Shown here: piece after piece, positions 55,364 to 64,000 of the stretch
Position numbering within the stretch: the stretch's first letter is position 1
Layout: each line of letters opens with the position of its first letter
NCBI RefSeq assembly: GCF_000760595.1
Contig: NZ_BBNM01000008.1
Location: 93,726 to 157,725 of the forward strand
Direction of reading: 5' to 3'
Length of the DNA: 64,000 nucleotides
From: Acinetobacter soli
GTDB taxonomy: Bacteria; Pseudomonadota; Gammaproteobacteria; Pseudomonadales; Moraxellaceae
The notes under the pieces: generated by a model
What the model was told of the DNA's origin: nothing
What the model saw: only the letters and a program-made list of their open reading frames with translations
The model's database searches: none
Made by a program: the position numbers and the translations under genes

Positions 55364-55812
55364 ACTACCCATCCTTCTTATGACGGCAATAGGTCACGCT
55401 GTGCGTGATCGCCTAGATTAATAATCGTGGTACGCAGAATGGCCAATTCTTAATTTTTTATATTGCATACAACGTGCCAACTTTAAATAAATATTATTTT
55501 TCATATATTTAATAAAAACATACGGTCAAACAGTTTTTACCATTTAGTAAAATAATGTGGCATTCAGATGCACTGTTTTTGTGTACAGCGATTCAATAGT
55601 GTGCAAAAATCGCGCAGCAGAAAATCTGGCTGCGAAATAGCCGACTACAACCCGTTGTATGCAGCATGTGTTTACTTCCTAATCAAACTAGATAATCTCT
55701 AAACAGATGAGCGACTTAAGCGGACATAAAGCGAAAGAAAATCGCCAAGAACTGTGCACAAATCATTCGATTTCCCTTACAATGAGCTGACTTTCCCCAG
55801 TTTGTTAAATCA
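55364..55812. promoter_or_regulatory. Divergent control region of rutA and rutR
   Basis: 450 bases without a plausible gene. It contains a RutR-type palindrome (separate entry at 55536-55551). The region also has an AT-rich tract at 55450-55530 likely to include the rutA promoter. Confidence 0.5.
55536..55551. promoter_or_regulatory. Candidate RutR operator upstream of rutA
   Basis: TTTACCATTTAGTAAA agrees with the known RutR consensus TTGACCA-NN-TGGTCAA at 11 of 14 fixed positions and is nearly symmetric. It lies about 170 bases before the rutA start, between rutA and rutR. A second, similar site precedes rutD. Confidence 0.7.
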
Positions 55813-56427
55813 ATGGAACAAAAAAAGAGTACGCAAAAACGTAATCAGCTTCTCAATGCCGCTCTGGATGTCTTTTCTACGTATGGCTTTAGTGGGGCGA
55901 GTCTGGACGAAATTGCACAATTGGCACAAATGCATAAGTCCAACATCTTTTATTATTATGAAAATAAAGAAGCACTTTACGTTGAGGTGCTGACCACTGT
56001 TTTACAAAAATGGCTGGCGCCTTTACAGACGCTTGAAGTTGAGCTGGAGCCAACCGAGGCTTTGGCTCATTATCTGATTCAAAAAATTGAAGTTTCACGT
56101 ACCCAGCCAAAGGCATCCAAACTGTTTGCGCTTGAGATTATTCAGGGTGCGCCGCATATTCTGGAAATTCTAAAAGGGCCGCTGAAAAAACTATTTAAGC
56201 GTAAAGCCAAAGTCATCCAGACTTGGCAGGAACAAGGCAAAATCTCGGCAGAGATCGACCCAGAATTACTGATCTTGAATATTTGGGCCGTTACCCAAAA
56301 CTATGCCGATTTCAGCACGCAAATGGACATGGTCACCGGCAAAACTCTGAAAAATAAAAGTATGCATCAGCGCGCGATCGAACATACCGTGCACATGATG
56401 CTCTATGGTGTACTGCCGCGTACCTGA
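55813..56427 (+). CDS. rutR: TetR-family pyrimidine-responsive regulator
   Basis: A 204-residue regulator: NQLLNAALDVFSTYGFSGAS, LDEIAQLAQMHKSNIFYYYE and NKEALYVEVL form the DNA-binding domain, and the C-terminal domain (LFALEIIQGAPHILEILKGP, LNIWAVTQNYADF) matches E. coli RutR, which binds uracil or thymine. It is divergent from rutA and ends one base from the stop of rutD on the other strand. Confidence 0.92.
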   Translation: MEQKKSTQKRNQLLNAALDVFSTYGFSGASLDEIAQLAQMHKSNIFYYYENKEALYVEVLTTVLQKWLAPLQTLEVELEPTEALAHYLIQKIEVSRTQPKASKLFALEIIQGAPHILEILKGPLKKLFKRKAKVIQTWQEQGKISAEIDPELLILNIWAVTQNYADFSTQMDMVTGKTLKNKSMHQRAIEHTVHMMLYGVLPRT

Positions 56428-56428
56428 T

Positions 56429-57244
56429 TCAAGCTGATTTGAGCTGAGCATTATCTGTTTGATTCAAAAACTCAACCAGACAAGTATTGACCTGTCCAGC
56501 TTGCGTGACCGTACAGGCATGACCGCCTTGCGGCAAAATCACCAGCTCTGCATGACACAGCGCCCGATACAATTGCAAAGATTGTGTATAGGGCACCAGC
56601 ATATCGTCCTGATTGCACAACAGTAAAATCGGAAGTGAGTCTAGAGCGGTACAGCGCGGTTTATCCAAAACATAGTGCATCAAGGCATTTAGGCGCGCCA
56701 GAACGTTGCCATGTGGTGGAAAATCTTGCTGCAACTTGGCTTCTTGTTCAATCAGTATCGCGCTATGACTGGAAATCCAAGTGGGTGGATATAAAAATAG
56801 GGCCTGGGCATGTAAGTAAGCCTCAGCCCCGGCCTGCTCAAGTAAGGTGCGCCGAGTGGTAAAACATCTCCGCGTATGCGCATCGAGAGATTGCCAGGCA
56901 TTAATCAGACTCAGACTGAGCATCTGGGCGCTGGTTTGCGCAAATCGATATGCCCATTCCACGCCAATAAAACCACCCAAGGCATGACCAATAAAATGAA
57001 AGCGTTTGATCTGCAAATGACAGAGTAACTGCTCGACCTGCTCGGCAAGATTAAAAAAAGAATAGTCTTTAGGCAAAGCCGCGCTGTCGGCATGACAGCC
57101 TTCCTGATCGTAGACCACCACATGAAAGTATGCTTGCAAGGCCTGTATTTGCGGTTGCCAGAAACTGGCATGACCACCTAAACCCGAGGCCAGCACCACA
57201 TAATCGGCCTCTTTGGTCATATTTGGATAAACCTGATAGTACAT
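56429..57244 (-). CDS. rutD: Aminoacrylate/carbamate-handling alpha/beta hydrolase
   Basis: A 271-residue alpha/beta hydrolase. VLASGLGGHASFWQPQI, VVVYDQEGCHADSAALPKDY, FIGHALGGFIGVEWAYRFA, LDAHTRRCFTTRRTL, and ILPQGGHACTVTQ align well with E. coli RutD, including the GHALG element. It is thought to act on aminoacrylate or carbamate downstream of RutB/RutC. ATG 57244 is preferred over a TTG six bases earlier. It is separated from rutABCFG by rutR and carries its own RutR-type site directly before the start. Confidence 0.92.
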   Translation of the reverse strand: MYYQVYPNMTKEADYVVLASGLGGHASFWQPQIQALQAYFHVVVYDQEGCHADSAALPKDYSFFNLAEQVEQLLCHLQIKRFHFIGHALGGFIGVEWAYRFAQTSAQMLSLSLINAWQSLDAHTRRCFTTRRTLLEQAGAEAYLHAQALFLYPPTWISSHSAILIEQEAKLQQDFPPHGNVLARLNALMHYVLDKPRCTALDSLPILLLCNQDDMLVPYTQSLQLYRALCHAELVILPQGGHACTVTQAGQVNTCLVEFLNQTDNAQLKSA

Positions 57245-57661
57245 TTTCAACCATTTGGTAAAATCATGATTGAAATGATCAGCAAAATTTATGCCGTTTT
57301 ATAGCATATGAAAATCTTTTATGAGCAAGCCTAATCGAAATATCAAAAATCGTGCACTACACTGTTTTATGAAGGATCACCTATCCATCAGATCATAGAA
57401 ATACGTATTTATCCTTTTTCATCACAAGCAGTATTGGATTATGTATATGCCGATGGGATCGATTCAGATTGACCCGATGCAGTGCGTATATTTATCATGA
57501 AAAACAGGAAAACTGATTAATGACTCATAAAAACATTAGAAATACTGATCTATAACAATAAAAAGAGAAAGTTTTCCTTTGCATAAAAACACAACAACAA
57601 GACGAATGCGTTAGATTATGGCAATATAAAGCCTCTGCAAAATTCTCAGTATTTAACGCTC
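57245..57661. promoter_or_regulatory. Divergent region between rutD and ribF
   Basis: About 415 bases. The RutR-type site lies at the left edge. The remainder contains the ribF promoter region but no recognisable gene, repeat or riboswitch fold; ribF here shows no obvious FMN riboswitch sequence. Confidence 0.45.
57247..57262. promoter_or_regulatory. Candidate RutR operator at the rutD start
   Basis: TCAACCATTTGGTAAA agrees with TTGACCA-NN-TGGTCAA at 11 of 14 fixed positions; its centre ACCATTTGGT is symmetric. It ends 2 bases before the rutD ATG, a position where a bound repressor would block initiation directly. It shares ACCATTT and GTAAA with the rutA site. Confidence 0.7.
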
Positions 57662-58663
57662 ATGAAGTTGCTTCGTCTTAACGCATTATCGCCAGATTTT
57701 CAGTTAGCTCCAACTGCGGTCACGATCGGCAATTTTGATGGTGTTCACTTGGGACACCAAGCGATGATTTCACAGCTTAAAGCATTGGCTCAGGCTGAGG
57801 GATTAAAAACGCTGGTCATGATTTTTGAGCCTCAACCGCTTGAATATTTTAAAGGCTACGATGCTCCGCCACGTATCAGTTCTCTTCGCGAAAAAGTCGA
57901 ATATTTGACTGAACTGGGTGTCGATTATATTGCGGTTGCTAAATTCGATCAGTTCTTTCGCAGCCTAAATGCCACCGAATTTGCAGATTTGCTCAAATTT
58001 AAACTCAATGCCCAGCATCTGGTCTTGGGGGACGATTTTCATTTTGGTAAAAACCGTCAAGGCAATAGCGAGTTTTTACGCGATTACGGCTTTGATGTAA
58101 CCAACTTAAACACCATCAATTTTGAAGGTGACCGCGTCAGTTCTACCCGTATCCGTCAGGTTCTGGCCGAAGGCGATCTGGCACTGGCTGCGCAGCTTTT
58201 GGGGCGTCCGTATAGTATTATTGGTCGGGTTCAGTATGGTGACCAGATTGGTCGTACCCTAAACTTTCCGACCATCAATGTTCGTCTTGGGCGCCATAAG
58301 CCTTGTTTAAGTGGCATTTATGCCGTAGACGTGGTCTGCGAAACCACCGCCTTAAATGAAAAAGTTCGTGCGCAAAATCCGGAGCAACCCGGCGTAGCTG
58401 GTTATCGAAGTGACAGCCTGTTTGGCGCAGGCCATATGGGTACCCGTCCTGCCATTGCGCAAACTCATCCCGAATGGCGATTGGAAGTACACTTTCCACA
58501 AGTTTCTGCTAATCTGTATGGCTTATTGATGCGGGTGACGTTTTTGCACTATTTACATGGTGAACGACCTTACCCTTCGCTTGAAGCACTCAAGGCCGGC
58601 ATTGACCAAGATGTTGAAGATTTGCTCGAATATCGTGAGCAACATTCACAACACCCTTTTTAA
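57662..58663 (+). CDS. ribF: Bifunctional riboflavin kinase / FAD synthetase
   Basis: A 333-residue protein. The N-terminal adenylyltransferase has TIGNFDGVHLGHQAMI and SSTRIRQVLAEGDLALA; the C-terminal kinase has RVQYGDQIGRTLNFPTINV and LEVHFPQVSANLYGLLMRVT. An insertion of about 30 residues in the kinase half (around residues 240-270) makes it longer than E. coli RibF. It converts riboflavin to FMN and FAD. Confidence 0.96.
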   Translation: MKLLRLNALSPDFQLAPTAVTIGNFDGVHLGHQAMISQLKALAQAEGLKTLVMIFEPQPLEYFKGYDAPPRISSLREKVEYLTELGVDYIAVAKFDQFFRSLNATEFADLLKFKLNAQHLVLGDDFHFGKNRQGNSEFLRDYGFDVTNLNTINFEGDRVSSTRIRQVLAEGDLALAAQLLGRPYSIIGRVQYGDQIGRTLNFPTINVRLGRHKPCLSGIYAVDVVCETTALNEKVRAQNPEQPGVAGYRSDSLFGAGHMGTRPAIAQTHPEWRLEVHFPQVSANLYGLLMRVTFLHYLHGERPYPSLEALKAGIDQDVEDLLEYREQHSQHPF

Positions 58664-58727
58664 TTTCGAATTTTTTGATAGTAAAACACGTCAGCGTTCG
58701 AGCTGATTGAACTGGAAGACGACTTGC

Positions 58728-61565
58728 ATGAGCGATAAGCAAACTCCTGAAAATGCAGTGGATTACAAAGCCACGTTAAACCTACCGGGCACCGAATTTG
58801 CAATGAAAGCAAACTTGGCCGTACGCGAAGTAAAATGGTTAGAAGAGTGGTACGCCGACAACATTTATCAGAAGATTCGTGAATCGCGTATTGGCAAGAA
58901 AAAATATGTATTACACGATGGCCCTCCGTATGCCAACGGTCAGATTCATTTGGGTCATGCAGTCAACAAGGTACTCAAAGACATCATTATTAAAAGCCGC
59001 GTGATGGACGGCTTTGATGCGCCGTATGTACCCGGCTGGGACTGCCACGGCTTGCCAATCGAACTTAAAGTTGAAGAAAAAGTCGGTAAAGTCGGCGTTA
59101 AAATCGATGCATCGAGCTTCCGTAAAGCCTGCCGTGACTACGCCATGAGTCAGGTCGACTTACAGCGTAAAGACTTTATCCGGATGGGCGTTTTTGGTGA
59201 CTGGAATGATCCGTACCTGACCATGAACTTCAAACAAGAAGCTGATATTGTGCGTGCCTTGGGTGAAATTCAAAAAGCAGGCCATATCGAACCTGGTTTA
59301 AAACCTGTGAACTGGTGTATCGACTGTGGTTCTGCATTGGCAGAAGCTGAAGTGGAATACGAAGATAAAAAATCCGACGCCATTGACGTTGGTTTTGGCG
59401 TGGTCGATCTTCACGATTTAGCACAACGTGTCAATGCAGATGTCACCGCACCAACCGATATTGTGATCTGGACAACTACTCCATGGACATTACCTGCCAA
59501 TCAGGCGGTTGCACTGAACGCCGAGATTGATTACCAACTGGTACAAGTTCAAGGCGAACGTGGTTTGCAAAACTTTATTCTGGCCAAAGATCTGGTCGAA
59601 TCGGCGATTGAGCGTTACAAGCTTGAAAATCCAGTCGTACTGGCAGACTTTAAAGGTGCAGCACTTGAGCATCTCAAGCTGCAACATCCATTACTGGTGG
59701 ATCGTCAGGTTCCTGTGATCTTGGGCGAACACGTCATTGCCACGAGCGGTACGGGTGCAGTGCATACCGCGCCGGGCCATGGTGCAGACGACTACAAAGT
59801 TGGCTTGCAATACAACTTAAAAGTAGATAACCCAGTGGGTGGAAACGGGGTTTATTTACCAAGCGCACCTATTTTTGCCGGTGAGCACATCTACAAAGCC
59901 AATCCGCAAATCATTGAGGCATTGGGCAGTGTTGGACGCTTGTGGGCACATCAACCGATCAAACACAGCTATCCACATTGCTGGCGCCACAAAACACCAA
60001 TCATTTTCCGTGCAACACCGCAATGGTTCATCAGTATGGACCAAAAAGGCTTACGTGACGGTGCAATGAATGCTATCGAAAATGAGATCAGTTTTGTACC
60101 TGATTGGGGTAAAAACCGTATTCAATCTATGATTGAAGGTCGTCCAGACTGGTGTATCTCACGTCAGCGTACATGGGGCGTTCCAATTCCATTCTTTGTA
60201 CATAAAGATACCAATGAATTGCATCCGCGCACCGCTGAACTCATCGAAGAAGTTGCCAAACTGATCGAACAAGAAGGCATCGATGCATGGTACAACCGTG
60301 ATGCCAAAGACTTCATTGGTGAAGATGCAGCGCACTACAATGCAGTCCGAGACACACTAGACGTCTGGTTTGACTCAGGTACAACACATTATGCGGTTTT
60401 GCGCCAGCGTGAAGAATTAACCGATCCAGCAGATTTGTACCTTGAAGGGTCTGACCAGCATCGTGGCTGGTTCCAGTCATCTCTGCTCACTTCTGTCGCG
60501 ATTAATCAGCGTGCACCTTACAAAGGCTTACTGACGCACGGTTTCGTGGTCGATGAAAAAGGCCGTAAGATGTCGAAGTCTTTAGGCAATATCATTACCC
60601 CTCAAGACATCATCAAAGACATGGGTGCAGATGGCTTACGTTTCTGGATTGCGTCAAGTGATTACCGTTATGAGATGACCGCAGGTAAAGAAATTTTCAG
60701 CCGTGCCTCAGATGGTTATCGTCGTATTCGTAATACCTTGCGTTTCTTGCTGGCCAACCTCAATGGCTTCAAACCGTCTACAGATGCATTGCCTGTCGAT
60801 CAATTGATTGCACTGGATCAATACATCTTGCAACGTGCTGCTGAGGTTCAAAAAACCATTCAGCAAGCTTACGAAGATATGAACTTTCATATCGTGTGCA
60901 GTGCATTGACTAACTTCTGTATCAATGACTTGGGTGGTTTCTATCTTGATATCATCAAAGATCGTCAGTACACCACCAAAGCAGACTCACAAGCACGTCA
61001 TTCTGCACAAACCGCTTTGTATCATTTGGTTCAGGCATTTGTACGCTGGATGGCACCAATCTTAAGCTTCACTGCACAAGAAGCATGGCCGTTAATTCCA
61101 GAGCAAAGCGAGCAATATGTCTTTACTACCGAGTGGTACGATATTCCTGTCGCAAGCAGTGCAAACTTGGTGTCTGAGGCCGACTGGCAAACATTAATTA
61201 ACGTAAAATCAGCAATTAATAAGCAGATTGAAGCGGCACGTAACGCTAAGATCGTGGGAAGTAATCTTTCTGCCAAAGTTGAAATTTGGGCCAAAGATGA
61301 CATTCAAAGCGTTTTAAACCAGTTGGGTGATGAACTCCGTTTTGTACTGATTACATCGCAAGTGCATGTTTATGCCTATGCAGAGCACGGTGAAGCGACA
61401 GAGCTTGATGGCCTACGTGTCAAAGTGACTGCGGCTGAAGGTGAAAAATGTGTGCGCTGCTGGCACGTACTTCCAGATGTCAATACACATGCAGATCACC
61501 CAGGTTTATGTGGTCGTTGTATTATTAACGTCACGGGCAGTGGCGAAGTGAGAAAATATGCCTAA
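58728..61565 (+). CDS. ileS: Isoleucyl-tRNA synthetase
   Basis: A 945-residue class I synthetase, full length. The HIGH-type motif is in [21 protein letters not shown] in [14 protein letters not shown], the editing domain has [17 protein letters not shown], and a C-terminal zinc site has CVRCWHVL and [11 protein letters not shown] 58728 (MSDKQTPEN) is preferred to a TTG seven codons earlier. Its end overlaps the lspA start by 8 bases, a conserved coupling. Confidence 0.98.
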   Translation: MSDKQTPENAVDYKATLNLPGTEFAMKANLAVREVKWLEEWYADNIYQKIRESRIGKKKYVLHDGPPYANGQIHLGHAVNKVLKDIIIKSRVMDGFDAPYVPGWDCHGLPIELKVEEKVGKVGVKIDASSFRKACRDYAMSQVDLQRKDFIRMGVFGDWNDPYLTMNFKQEADIVRALGEIQKAGHIEPGLKPVNWCIDCGSALAEAEVEYEDKKSDAIDVGFGVVDLHDLAQRVNADVTAPTDIVIWTTTPWTLPANQAVALNAEIDYQLVQVQGERGLQNFILAKDLVESAIERYKLENPVVLADFKGAALEHLKLQHPLLVDRQVPVILGEHVIATSGTGAVHTAPGHGADDYKVGLQYNLKVDNPVGGNGVYLPSAPIFAGEHIYKANPQIIEALGSVGRLWAHQPIKHSYPHCWRHKTPIIFRATPQWFISMDQKGLRDGAMNAIENEISFVPDWGKNRIQSMIEGRPDWCISRQRTWGVPIPFFVHKDTNELHPRTAELIEEVAKLIEQEGIDAWYNRDAKDFIGEDAAHYNAVRDTLDVWFDSGTTHYAVLRQREELTDPADLYLEGSDQHRGWFQSSLLTSVAINQRAPYKGLLTHGFVVDEKGRKMSKSLGNIITPQDIIKDMGADGLRFWIASSDYRYEMTAGKEIFSRASDGYRRIRNTLRFLLANLNGFKPSTDALPVDQLIALDQYILQRAAEVQKTIQQAYEDMNFHIVCSALTNFCINDLGGFYLDIIKDRQYTTKADSQARHSAQTALYHLVQAFVRWMAPILSFTAQEAWPLIPEQSEQYVFTTEWYDIPVASSANLVSEADWQTLINVKSAINKQIEAARNAKIVGSNLSAKVEIWAKDDIQSVLNQLGDELRFVLITSQVHVYAYAEHGEATELDGLRVKVTAAEGEKCVRCWHVLPDVNTHADHPGLCGRCIINVTGSGEVRKYA

Positions 61566-62097
61566 GCTTCAAGCAAAAAAGGGCTTATTCCAGTTTTATC
61601 CTCATAACCTGATTTGGCTCGCACTTTCTGTGCTGGCCATTGTGGTGGATCAGTGGACCAAGTGGATTGCCAGCACCCATCTAAATTATGCAGATCCGGT
61701 GCCAGTTTTGCCCTTTTTAAACTGGACCTTACTGCATAATTATGGCGCAGCATTTAGCTTTCTGTCCGATGCAGGAGGCTGGCAGCACTATCTATTTACA
61801 GGTTTAGCAGGCATTGTATCCATCATTTTTGTGTTTTGGCTGATGCGCATGCCTAAACAGACCGTTGTGCTGCCTGCTGCGATTGCATTGATTTTGGGTG
61901 GTGCATTGGGCAATCTGATTGACCGTGTGACCTTAGGTTATGTGGTCGATTTTATCCATGTGTTCTATCAAGATCACCACTTTCCCGCGTTTAATATTGC
62001 CGACAGTGCGATCACTCTGGGTACTATTTTATTGTTAATCGATACGTTCTTTCTAGAAAAGCAACGCATCCAACGTGCAGAAGCCAAACATGACTGA
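61558..62097 (+). CDS. lspA: Signal peptidase II (prolipoprotein signal peptidase)
   Basis: A 179-residue membrane protease with four hydrophobic segments. The catalytic aspartates are in [15 protein letters not shown] and [11 protein letters not shown]. It cleaves lipoprotein signal peptides, including those of Wza, the SsuA proteins and the T6SS-island lipoprotein here. Confidence 0.97.
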   Translation: MPKLQAKKGLFQFYPHNLIWLALSVLAIVVDQWTKWIASTHLNYADPVPVLPFLNWTLLHNYGAAFSFLSDAGGWQHYLFTGLAGIVSIIFVFWLMRMPKQTVVLPAAIALILGGALGNLIDRVTLGYVVDFIHVFYQDHHFPAFNIADSAITLGTILLLIDTFFLEKQRIQRAEAKHD

Positions 62098-62572
62098 GAT
62101 TATCCAACCTAACGAAGAAATTCGTATTGAAGAAGGTGCAAAAGTCGATTTGCACTTTTCAGTGGCCATTGAAAATGGCGTTGAAATTGATAATACCCGC
62201 AGTCGTGAAGCGCCTGTTAGCCTTACCATTGGCGATGGCAACTTACTGCCAGGCTTCGAAAAAGCGCTGTTTGGATTACGTGCTGGTGATCGCCGCACGG
62301 TACATTTACCACCAGAAGACGCTTTTGGTGAATGGAATCCAGAAAACATACAAAAGTTTGATACGGTCAAATTCGAGCAACGACCGATTGTCGGCCATAT
62401 GATCGAGTTTGAAGATAAAGCGAAAGCCACCTTATTTGGTGTGGTGAAATCGGTCGACGACAGTATTACCGAAATCGACTTTAATCATCCACTTGCAGGA
62501 AAAAATATTACTTTCGAAGTTGAAATCTTTAAGGTAACACCTGCTGGCCAGCAAGGCATTAAACTGATGTAA
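62090..62572 (+). CDS. fkpB: FKBP-type peptidyl-prolyl isomerase (SlpA/FkpB)
   Basis: A 160-residue cytoplasmic FKBP of the SlyD/SlpA type. KVDLHFSVAIENGVEIDNTR opens the isomerase domain, LTIGDGNLLPGFEKALFGLR continues it, and the inserted flap (VHLPPEDAFGEWNPENIQKF) is chaperone-like. ATG 62090 overlaps the lspA end. The ileS-lspA-fkpB order is standard in gammaproteobacteria. Confidence 0.95.
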   Translation: MTEIIQPNEEIRIEEGAKVDLHFSVAIENGVEIDNTRSREAPVSLTIGDGNLLPGFEKALFGLRAGDRRTVHLPPEDAFGEWNPENIQKFDTVKFEQRPIVGHMIEFEDKAKATLFGVVKSVDDSITEIDFNHPLAGKNITFEVEIFKVTPAGQQGIKLM

Positions 62573-62575
62573 ATC

Positions 62576-62602
62576 AAAAGCACTCTTCGGAGTGCTTTTT
62601 TA
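62576..62602 (+). terminator. Rho-independent terminator after fkpB
   Basis: AAAAGCACTC (62576-62585), loop TTCG, GAGTGCTTTT (62590-62599) and a T run. UUCG-type loops are especially stable. Confidence 0.95.
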
Positions 62603-62770
62603 TCACGTTGTCAGCAAAAGCCTACACGCATCATGGTGAATCACCCATGTTGTGATTAAGAATTTTTAACTAAGATACAAAACATAGAGAGACAGGAAGT
62701 CTCATTGAAAATAAAAATACACAGGACGTGGTCGTGAATAGGACATTAACGACACAATAATCGGAATACA

Positions 62771-62808
62771 AAGAACCCCCTGTCAGGATGATAGGGGGTT
62801 CTTTTTTG
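62771..62808. terminator. Bidirectional terminator after the ankyrin gene
   Basis: AAGAACCCCCTGTC (62771-62784) pairs with GATAGGGGGTTCTT (62790-62803), one G-T pair, loop of 5. T-rich tails occur on both strands, at 62804-62808 and, on the minus strand, TTGTATTCC only weakly. It lies 21 bases beyond the ankyrin stop. Confidence 0.8.
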
Positions 62809-62828
62809 GCTGTTATTTTTATATATGG

Positions 62829-63140
62829 TTATAAATCTTTTAGGTACTGCACAATCTGTGTATTTTGTGCCATTTCTGCCAGTTCCAGTGCCGTATATTG
62901 GCCTTTAAAACTGATATCGGCACCTTTACTGACCAAAAGCTTTACAACATCCAGATGATCATTTTCAGCAGCAGCCTGAAGGGCACTGTAACCTTCTTCA
63001 TCGCTCTGATTCGGATCGATACCGTCTGCGAGTAATTGCCTTACCCGCGCTGTATCACCAAGTGATGCCCAGTACACGAGTTCAGGTAGATTGATTTCGT
63101 CATCTTCTTTGGGAATTGGAGAGAAAGAGTTGAGCTTCAT
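62829..63140 (-). CDS. Small ankyrin-repeat protein
   Basis: A 103-residue cytoplasmic protein with two to three ankyrin repeats: LVYWASLGDTARVRQLLADG-IDPNQSDEEG, then YSALQAAAENDHLDVVKLLV-SKGADISFKG, then QYTALELAEMAQNTQIVQYL. ATG 63140 is preferred because AGGA sits 8 bases before it, while ATG 63146 is too close. It follows the unknown gene at 63174 by 33 bases on the same strand. Small ankyrin proteins in bacteria often act as inhibitors or immunity partners of neighbours; this is only a suggestion here. Confidence 0.85.
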   Translation of the reverse strand: MKLNSFSPIPKEDDEINLPELVYWASLGDTARVRQLLADGIDPNQSDEEGYSALQAAAENDHLDVVKLLVSKGADISFKGQYTALELAEMAQNTQIVQYLKDL

Positions 63141-63173
63141 TATCATTATCCTAGTATTATAAGTTGAATCAAT

Positions 63174-63848
63174 TTAATTTATAGTAAATGATTTTTCAGT
63201 TAAGTTATCATATATAAAAATCTCTTCGAAATTATGTTTAATATTTAAAGCTTTAACTTTTTCTTCTAAGATGCTCCATTCTCTTGAAAAATATATAATA
63301 TCTAACTCACAACAAATAATTAAAATAGTATTTTTTGGGTAGTTTTTACTGTTTTTCTTATGAATTCTTAGAGCAATTAAATCTATAAAATGTTCAATGA
63401 AACTTGAATTATTATAGCTAATACATTCTGATTTTATAACTTTGTTAGACTTATCAACTCCATCAGCTGCATAACAATATCCTTGTTTATCTAGTAGTTC
63501 TCTCACTAGATATTCCTTAGGATGTACAGCACAAGTTACTTCTAAAAAATAAGTATCCTCAAGTACTTTAATTTCTGCATCAAAACATGCAGTGCGCGAT
63601 GTCCAACATACTTGAATGTAATTCCCTAATCTATATTTAGTTTTTATATATACTGAAATTGGAAGAATTTCTTCTATTAATTCCTTTATGTTACGAGGCC
63701 TTTTTCTCAATTCATAACCATGTTGGTCATGCTCTTTAACATATTCAAATAGATCATAGGCTATTCTACAAAAGTCTAATCCATCAACATAGCGATCTTT
63801 TATCTTAGCGAAAAATTTAGCCTCATCTTTCCAATCCAATTCTTTCAT
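63174..63848 (-). CDS. Protein of unknown function, AT-rich gene
   Basis: A 224-residue product without signal peptide or membrane segment, with eight cysteines (e.g. VCWTSRTACFDAEIKVL, LEVTCAVHPKEYLVRELLDK, IICCELDIIY). The C-terminal half, ITLIICCELD-like (NTILIICCELDIIYFSREWS), has alternating beta and charged helix. I do not recognise a family. GC is much lower than in fkpB or ribF, which suggests acquisition. There is no clear ribosome site before ATG 63848. It precedes the ankyrin gene and may form a two-gene unit with it. Confidence 0.7.
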   Translation of the reverse strand: MKELDWKDEAKFFAKIKDRYVDGLDFCRIAYDLFEYVKEHDQHGYELRKRPRNIKELIEEILPISVYIKTKYRLGNYIQVCWTSRTACFDAEIKVLEDTYFLEVTCAVHPKEYLVRELLDKQGYCYAADGVDKSNKVIKSECISYNNSSFIEHFIDLIALRIHKKNSKNYPKNTILIICCELDIIYFSREWSILEEKVKALNIKHNFEEIFIYDNLTEKSFTIN

Positions 63849-64000
63849 AGAGATTAAATAATATTAATAAGGAATTAGTATATAAAACTTTAAACCGCTT
63901 ATCGTTTATATAAAAGTCTAAACTTCAAATCAAGAATACAAAATAAGACAGTTTCTGAATTACAAAGCTAATTTTTATATACGTTTTTCCACTTATTTTC

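Noticed and set aside
57245..57661. FMN riboswitch upstream of ribF
   Set aside because: No conserved RFN element blocks could be recognised in the leader; ribF itself is often uncontrolled by FMN riboswitches in gammaproteobacteria.
1..64000. CRISPR array, tRNA/rRNA genes, intact prophage or intact insertion sequence
   Set aside because: No regularly spaced repeats, no cloverleaf-like or rRNA stretches, and no phage gene modules or complete transposase were seen by eye; a tRNAscan or ISfinder run would be decisive.

Overview
The window is Acinetobacter-type chromosome. Evidence: the wza-wzb-wzc / tandem FKBP / murJ / ampD / nadC block beside a surface-polysaccharide (K) locus; an initiating transferase, acetyltransferase, aminotransferase and 4,6-dehydratase in the order of the emulsan weeHIJK genes or A. 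baumannii itrB-qhbB-qhbA-gdr; roughly 40% GC housekeeping genes; and ordinary Acinetobacter housekeeping neighbours (dsbA, ubiG, ribF-ileS-lspA-fkpB). I cannot name the species; the overall order recalls A. baylyi ADP1 from memory only. All product names come from reading the translated sequence, not from a database search.

Layout. (1) 1-22864: K locus. On the minus strand run rmlBDAC (dTDP-L-rhamnose), a Wzx flippase and two family-2 glycosyltransferases, then, further left, tviB/tviC (UDP-GlcNAc to UDP-GalNAcA), a second MurJ-like flippase, three family-4 glycosyltransferases and the QuiNAc4NAc module ending in a 4,6-dehydratase cut by the window edge. In the middle (about 10.4-15.9 kb) the polymerase wzy, one glycosyltransferase, manC and a small HEAT-like gene lie on the opposite strand. 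The stretch 13.6-19.3 kb is strikingly AT-rich, and a remnant of an IS630-type transposase sits at the wzy border. (2) 23330-27079: wza-wzb-wzc export and phosphoregulation operon. (3) 27261-32217: two FKBP isomerases, murJ, ampD, nadC and a small secreted protein. (4) 32438-35260: a type VI secretion island of two PAAR-like proteins, a Tae4 amidase and its Tai4 immunity protein, followed by a decayed gene coupled to a lipoprotein. (5) 35461-44367: rph, a fatty acid desaturase with its ferredoxin reductase and DesT-like repressor, another TetR, dsbA, ubiG-gph-SDR and two RcnB-like proteins. (6) 44477-51034: argA and a sulfonate-use operon (two SsuA proteins, SsuD, SsuC, SsuB). (7) 51097-57244: Rut pyrimidine degradation genes rutABCFG, rutR and a separate rutD. 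(8) 57662-62572: ribF-ileS-lspA-fkpB. (9) 62829-63848: an AT-rich gene of unknown function followed by an ankyrin-repeat gene.

How they work together. Region 1 builds a polysaccharide repeat unit on undecaprenyl phosphate (ItrB starts it; seven glycosyltransferases could extend it), flips and polymerises it, and region 2 exports it. The composition suggests QuiNAc4NAc, GalNAcA, L-rhamnose and probably mannose.

The most useful new readings are regulatory sites and decay events: two DesT-type palindromes between the desaturase operon and its TetR gene; two related RutR-type palindromes, one upstream of rutA and one directly before rutD; an IS630 remnant flanked by inverted repeats at the point where K-locus gene direction changes; and an in-frame stop that breaks a gene translationally coupled to a lipoprotein beside the Tae4/Tai4 pair. 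I found no RNA genes, CRISPR array or prophage. I did not find a wholly new system; the T6SS island and the K-locus junction are the places where new biology is most likely.
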